Below the pieces are notes generated by a model, which was given only the letters and a program-made list of their open reading frames with translations, did not search any database and was not told the DNA's origin. A stretch of DNA of 9,506 nt from Clostridia bacterium. Lineage in GTDB: Bacteria; Bacillota_A; Clostridia; Oscillospirales; CAG-272. Positions 5,663 to 9,506 of the stretch are shown in pieces. The stretch lies in assembly GCA_017472105.1 (NCBI GenBank), contig JAFUQY010000455.1, forward strand, positions 1 through 9,506. The letters run 5' to 3'. Within the stretch, counting starts at the first letter, position 1, and the number at the start of each line of letters is the position of its first letter. Both the position numbers and the translations under genes were made by a program.

Positions 5663-8527
5663 ATGAAGAAAAAGTTTTTATCCATCGTGTCTCTGATTCT
5701 CGCGGCGACCATGCTGTTCCCGACGGCGGCGCTGGCGGAGGGAGAAGGTCAGGTTGATGATGGCGCAGTATCCGTTGTTGTAAAACCTGAGCTCGTTATC
5801 CTCAACGGTGAAAACCGAGCTGAAAACATCAAGCTGTTTACATACAGCACCAAGGTCGGAACTGTCGATCTGGACGTTCCCGAAGGCTATGAAGTAATCT
5901 GGATGTCCAGCAATGACGCTGTTGCGGTTGTAGATCCTGCTACCGGTGTTGTAACCGCAAAGGCAGAGGAAGCTGATTCTGTTACCATTACCGCAATCGA
6001 CAAGACTGATTCCACCAAGACCGCGGCATGCGTGATTGAAGTTGCTCCCCGCGCATGCACCAGAGTTGAAATCAGCGGCGATACCATCAAGAATACCTAT
6101 GTAAGCGGTCAGAACTTTGATACCACCGGCATGACCGTAAAGGCAAAGTACAATGACGAAGCGGATCTCGTTACTGTTACCGATTACCAGATCAAGGTCA
6201 ACGGCGAAGCAAACAGACCTCTCAAGGCTTCTGACAACGCTGTAACTGTTGTTGTGGACGGTATTCCCTCCGCTCCCTTTGCTATTACCGTTACCGAACG
6301 TACCGTAAGCGCAGTCAAGGTTCTGTATCCCAAGACCTCCTACACGGAAGGCGACAAGATCAAGGATCTCGAGGTTGAAGTTTCCTTCAATGACGGCGAG
6401 AAGATCATCATGACCTCCGGTTTTGAAATCTCCATCACCGAAGCACTCAAGACCACCGATACCTCCTACTATGTAACCTACCAGAACGTCAAGTCCGACG
6501 CTGTCAGCATCAAGGTTGCGGCAAAGACCGGTTCTGAAACCACCACTCCCGACGGTTCCGGCAACTCCGGTTCCATTCCCGCGACCGGCAACGTAATCGT
6601 TTACGAAGGCGAAATCCCCACCGAATACGAAGTCGGCGACAAGGTTGACTTCTCCAAGGTTACCAAGTTCACCCTCTACAAGGACGGCGTTGCGCAGAGC
6701 ACTTCCTCCTCCAGCATCAAGTCCGCTCTTGAAAAGAAGAACACTGCATTCACCACCAAAGAAATCGGTGACAACACCTCCGTTACCTTCACTGTTACCG
6801 TATCCGGCACTTCCGGCAGCGTTGCATACACTCTCAAGCTGACCGGTCTCAAGGTAACCGAAGGCGAAGATGACCCCAACAAGGAAGACGACGACGGTCC
6901 TTACGCAATCGAAGACGTCGAAATGAAGAAGGACAAGTACGAAGTCGGCTACGAATTCACTCTCGAAGACATCAAGTACGTTGAAGTTACCTGGAACAAG
7001 AAGGAAGACTCCTACGACATTCCCGGCGACGAACTCGAAGAATACGAAGCAGATCCCTCCCTCGAAGTTCTCTCTTCCGACGGCGAACGCAAGGCGCTCA
7101 AGTCTTACAGAGACCAGATTCAGGAATCCGACGTTACCACCGACAAGCGCGGCAACAAGTTCGTAACCCTCCGCCTCACCTTCGGTGACGAAGAATACGA
7201 TTTCGAAATTGAAGTCGGCTCCGATCCCGTACGCTTCATCCACGGCAGAAACGACACCGTTATCGCTTCCTACGACGATATCGAAGACGCACTCGACGCG
7301 ACCGTTGAACAGGACAAGGACGTTGACACCGACGACTTCGACCTCGAATCCGACGTAACCTCCAACCGTCCCATCACCCTCAAGCTCGGCGAAGACGCTG
7401 AACTCGACGACGATTACGAATACGACCCCGAATACCCCGTAATCATCGACCTCAACGGCTATACCCTCACCATTTACTCCTCCACGGTTGACCTCTCCAA
7501 GGCAAACGACGGCAACCTCACCATCACCAACTCTTCCTCCACCGCCGGCAAGGTAATCTACGATGACCTCGACGTTACCGTTACCGTTGCAAAGGACGAA
7601 GAACTCGTATTCGAATACGACGCTGATGTTGTTCCCGGTCTCTATGTTGTTGAAGTAACCGCGGGCAAGAACGGTACCGTTACCTCCAAGCCCTCCATGG
7701 ACAAGTCCGGCAAGATCGAAGCGGGCGCAGGCACCGAAATCACCTTCACCATCACTCCCGCAAAGAACTACCAGCTCGACACCATCAAGGCTGACGGCAA
7801 GACCGTTTCCGCATCCGCATATTCCAAGGCTACCTCCGGCGTAATCACCTACAAGTACAAGGTAGGCGAAGATGACGGTGAAATCGAAGTCACCTTCAAG
7901 GAAGTTGTTGTCGAAAAGGAAGCATGGGAAAATCCCTACACCGACGTCAGCGACAATGCTACCTACATTGATGCAGTTCAGTTCGTAACCGAAAACAAGC
8001 TCATCAACGGTACCTCCACTGACTCCAGAAACCCCACCTTCTCTCCCGACAAGACCCTCAACCGTGCAACCTTCGTAACCATCCTCGGCCGTCTCGCAGG
8101 TGTTGATACTTCCAAGTACACCAAGTCCAGCTTCATCGACGTGCCCCTGAATTCCTCTACTTCCTGGTACGCTCCTTACGTTGAATGGGCGAACGAAAGA
8201 GGCATCATCCTCGGCTACGGCAACGGCAAGTTCGGTCCTCTCGATCCCATTACGAGAGAACAGGTTTACATCATCCTGTACAGATACATGATCTTCGTGG
8301 AAAACAAGGTACCTCAGGTATCCACTGTCCGTATCTCCGCATCCGACAAGAGCGATCTCTGGCAGGACGACACCACTCAGAATGCAGTCAAGTTCGCTAC
8401 CGCAAATGATCTGCTCCTCCTCAACAACGGCTACATCAAGCCCAAGCAGGAAGCAAAGCGCTGGGAACTCGCATCCATTCTCATGGACTTCTGCGTGAAC
8501 GTACTCGGCATGCCCGGCAACGAATAA
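5663..8527 (+). CDS. Secreted S-layer-type protein with Ig-like and SLH domains
   Basis: This 954-residue protein starts with a clear signal peptide (MKKKFLSIVS, hydrophobic 8-24, cleavage after ALA at 25). A Big_2-like domain (about 38-127; WMSSNDAVAVVDPATGVVTA) is followed by two Big_3-like domains (about 132-211 and 213-287; YVSGQNFDTTGMTV). Then come a Thr/Ser/Gly linker (289-309), a strand-rich and strongly acidic middle (about 310-600, with DDPNKEDDDG), an IDLNGYTLTI segment (594-604), and a divergent InlB B-repeat-like domain (about 662-747). The C-terminus holds three SLH modules (about 757-813, 822-880, 893-945), which in the family bind pyruvylated cell-wall polymers. The second is best (WYAPYVEWANERGIILGYG, ITRE); the third is degenerate (KRWE in place of TRAE). 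Codon choice is highly biased, pointing to abundant expression. It has its own promoter and terminator. Confidence 0.9.
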   Translation: MKKKFLSIVSLILAATMLFPTAALAEGEGQVDDGAVSVVVKPELVILNGENRAENIKLFTYSTKVGTVDLDVPEGYEVIWMSSNDAVAVVDPATGVVTAKAEEADSVTITAIDKTDSTKTAACVIEVAPRACTRVEISGDTIKNTYVSGQNFDTTGMTVKAKYNDEADLVTVTDYQIKVNGEANRPLKASDNAVTVVVDGIPSAPFAITVTERTVSAVKVLYPKTSYTEGDKIKDLEVEVSFNDGEKIIMTSGFEISITEALKTTDTSYYVTYQNVKSDAVSIKVAAKTGSETTTPDGSGNSGSIPATGNVIVYEGEIPTEYEVGDKVDFSKVTKFTLYKDGVAQSTSSSSIKSALEKKNTAFTTKEIGDNTSVTFTVTVSGTSGSVAYTLKLTGLKVTEGEDDPNKEDDDGPYAIEDVEMKKDKYEVGYEFTLEDIKYVEVTWNKKEDSYDIPGDELEEYEADPSLEVLSSDGERKALKSYRDQIQESDVTTDKRGNKFVTLRLTFGDEEYDFEIEVGSDPVRFIHGRNDTVIASYDDIEDALDATVEQDKDVDTDDFDLESDVTSNRPITLKLGEDAELDDDYEYDPEYPVIIDLNGYTLTIYSSTVDLSKANDGNLTITNSSSTAGKVIYDDLDVTVTVAKDEELVFEYDADVVPGLYVVEVTAGKNGTVTSKPSMDKSGKIEAGAGTEITFTITPAKNYQLDTIKADGKTVSASAYSKATSGVITYKYKVGEDDGEIEVTFKEVVVEKEAWENPYTDVSDNATYIDAVQFVTENKLINGTSTDSRNPTFSPDKTLNRATFVTILGRLAGVDTSKYTKSSFIDVPLNSSTSWYAPYVEWANERGIILGYGNGKFGPLDPITREQVYIILYRYMIFVENKVPQVSTVRISASDKSDLWQDDTTQNAVKFATANDLLLLNNGYIKPKQEAKRWELASILMDFCVNVLGMPGNE

Positions 8528-8542
8528 TCCCAACTGAATCCG

Positions 8543-8587
8543 ATCCCGCAGTTATGGAGAAAAATTCCGTGACTGCGGGATTTTTTT
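8543..8587 (+). terminator. Rho-independent terminator of the surface-protein gene
   Basis: ATCCCGCAGT (8543-8552) pairs perfectly with ACTGCGGGAT (8572-8581), followed by a run of seven T (8581-8587). It starts 16 bases after the stop. The T-tract touches the stop codon of the convergent minus-strand gene. Read on the other strand the hairpin has no T-tract, so it should stop only plus-strand transcription. Confidence 0.9.
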
Positions 8588-9071
8588 ATTTCCGGAATCC
8601 GATGCCGTCGATGCAGACCGGGCTTTGTGCGGGATGGGCGCGCAGGAATTCCTCCATGGTGTACAGACGCTTCTTCTCGCCGGAGTTGTCAAAGTAGAGG
8701 TCATACACCGGTGAGCCGTCGTCGAGGATTGTGAAATACAGGGCACCGCCCGTCGGATCCGCTCCCATGAGTGCAGCATCAAGCGCATCCCGGGTCAGAC
8801 GGAGCGTTTTTTCGTCCGGGGCATGGGATTCCGTGAAGCAGCCGTCACCGAAATTCGCAGTCACGGATGCGGCGGTATCCGGGAAGCGGTCGTCGTCCAT
8901 GCGGCTGAGAATCACCGAGCAGATCCCGACGCGCCCGCCGAATCCGACCTCCGGGTACGACGACGCCACGGCGGTGATGAGGAATTCCCGGTCCCGTTCC
9001 GTGAGTTCCGCGGCATGTGCGGGTACGGCGAGGGTGAACATCAGAAGAATCAAAACAAAAAATCGGCGCAT
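8586..9071 (-). CDS. Secreted, divergent SleB-like cell-wall hydrolase family protein
   Basis: The 161-residue product has a signal peptide (MRRFFVLILLMFTLAV, AHA cleavage at 18-20) and then a short Hydrolase_2 (SleB/CwlJ)-like domain. The family pattern is seen in GRVGICSVILSR (46-57), RFPDT (62-66) and ALMGADPTGGALYF (100-113). In SleB the block just before the GxVAV..VILNR motif carries the catalytic Glu (YGEARGE); here it reads ASSYPEVGFG, with Ser at the aligned position and one Glu shifted by three. The usual C-terminal IGxHxF is also absent. It may therefore be an inactive or altered-specificity relative. The start at 9071 is chosen because GGAG lies 6 bases upstream and the signal peptide begins there; a 14-residue longer form adds nothing sensible. 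Confidence 0.7.
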   Translation of the reverse strand: MRRFFVLILLMFTLAVPAHAAELTERDREFLITAVASSYPEVGFGGRVGICSVILSRMDDDRFPDTAASVTANFGDGCFTESHAPDEKTLRLTRDALDAALMGADPTGGALYFTILDDGSPVYDLYFDNSGEKKRLYTMEEFLRAHPAQSPVCIDGIGFRK

Positions 9072-9126
9072 GATAAACTCCGTGAAAAAATAGATTGAAG
9101 TTTTTAATATCATGCCCCGGATGACG

Positions 9127-9170
9127 AAAAAACAGCCCCTGACGGGAGAAAATCCGCGTCATGGAGCTGT
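9127..9170 (-). terminator. Strong terminator of the PduL-like gene
   Basis: On the minus strand ACAGCTCC pairs with GGGGCTGT (one G-T pair), enclosing a second stem TGACG/CGTCA, and the hairpin runs straight into six T (plus-strand A-run 9127-9132). It lies 25 bases after the stop codon at 9195. On the plus strand the same hairpin is followed by GATTTTTC, a weaker tail, so it may work both ways. The SleB-like gene must then have its own promoter within about 55 bases. Confidence 0.88.
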
Positions 9171-9194
9171 GATTTTTCTGGAATTTTCGGAAAA

Positions 9195-9506
9195 TTACTT
9201 GATGATTTCGCCGTAGCATTCGCCGAAAGCGCAGGCTGCGTTGGATTCATCGGTGTCGATGTGCATAGCAGCAGCGAACTTGGGGCTTACGCGGACAACA
9301 ACATCGCCGAGAACGAGGCTTCTGCCGTCGGAGTCGATCTTTACGGAAACGATTTCCTTGTCAGCAACGCCTGCTGCTTCAGCGTCAGCGGGAGTGAAGT
9401 GGATGTGACGCTTTGCTGCGATAACGCCTTCGCTGATTTCAACTTCACCAGCGGGGCCGACCAGCTTACATGCGCCGGAACCAGCAACATCGCCGGATTC
9501 GCGAAC
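9195..9506 (-). CDS. PduL-like phosphotransacylase, C-terminal part (runs off the right edge)
   Basis: The visible 103 residues are the C-terminal part of a PduL-type phosphate acyltransferase, which interconverts acyl-CoA and acyl-phosphate (acetyl or propanoyl) using bound metal, and in Clostridia often replaces Pta. The family signatures are clear: RESGDVAGSG near the window edge, GVIAAKRHIHFTPADA with the paired metal-binding histidines, VVVRVSPKFAAAMHIDTDE with a further conserved His, and ACAFGECYGEIIK at the end. The start and any microcompartment-targeting N-terminal peptide lie beyond 9506, so the acyl substrate and localisation cannot be judged. Valine codons are mainly GTT and Ala codons mainly GCT/GCA, unlike the neighbouring SleB-like gene, suggesting strong expression. 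Confidence 0.9.
   Translation of the reverse strand, partial: VRESGDVAGSGACKLVGPAGEVEISEGVIAAKRHIHFTPADAEAAGVADKEIVSVKIDSDGRSLVLGDVVVRVSPKFAAAMHIDTDESNAACAFGECYGEIIK

Noticed and set aside
5678..8533. A 951-codon open frame antisense to the surface-protein gene
   Set aside because: It mirrors the strong codon bias of the sense gene, its translation is low-complexity with no signal or family, and the sense gene has a signal peptide, SLH domains, promoter and terminator.
9072..9113. 14-residue N-terminal extension of the SleB-like protein
   Set aside because: The internal ATG has GGAG 6 bases upstream and begins a textbook signal peptide.

Overview
This moderately GC-rich window looks like chromosome of an anaerobic member of the Bacillota (class Clostridia). 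The clues are strong AGGAGG-type ribosome binding sites, T-tailed terminators, an SLH-domain surface protein, a KtrAB-type potassium system, an SleB-like cell-wall hydrolase family member, a sodium-pump decarboxylase subunit and a PduL-type phosphotransacylase. The class is inferred from gene content; no rRNA or other marker is present.

Layout. Positions 1-466 have no supported gene. They hold a structured, repeat-like segment and then a good promoter (378-406). That promoter drives a two-gene operon: the carboxybiotin-decarboxylase/Na+ pump beta subunit (467-1591, GTG start) and a tiny one-helix gamma-like subunit (1610-1831), closed by a terminator at 1837-1869. No alpha (carboxyltransferase) or biotin-carrier gene is in view. 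A 21-base sequence at the left edge of this unit recurs inverted just after its terminator.

The gene-free stretch 1870-2301 is full of hairpins and short repeats. It precedes a tight plus-strand operon: ktrB (2302-3597), ktrA (3630-4310) and a cytoplasmic sialidase-like Asp-box protein (4335-5420). KtrB is the K+ channel-like pore and KtrA its nucleotide-binding gating ring. The link to a sialidase-like protein is not an obvious functional one.

A separate promoter (about 5570-5598) and a small leader hairpin precede a 954-residue secreted S-layer-type protein with Ig-like domains, an acidic middle and C-terminal SLH repeats (5663-8527). Its codon use suggests very high expression. It ends at a strong terminator.

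The right end is on the minus strand. It holds a secreted, divergent SleB-like protein (8586-9071) that seems to lack the family's catalytic glutamate, and the C-terminal part of a PduL-like phosphotransacylase running off the right edge (9195-9506), with a strong hairpin terminator between them.

I did not find a convincing new multi-gene system. The most interesting items are the structured DNA ahead of ktrB, the inverted repeat pair around the decarboxylase operon, the SleB-like protein without its expected catalytic residue, and the ktr-sialidase gene grouping.
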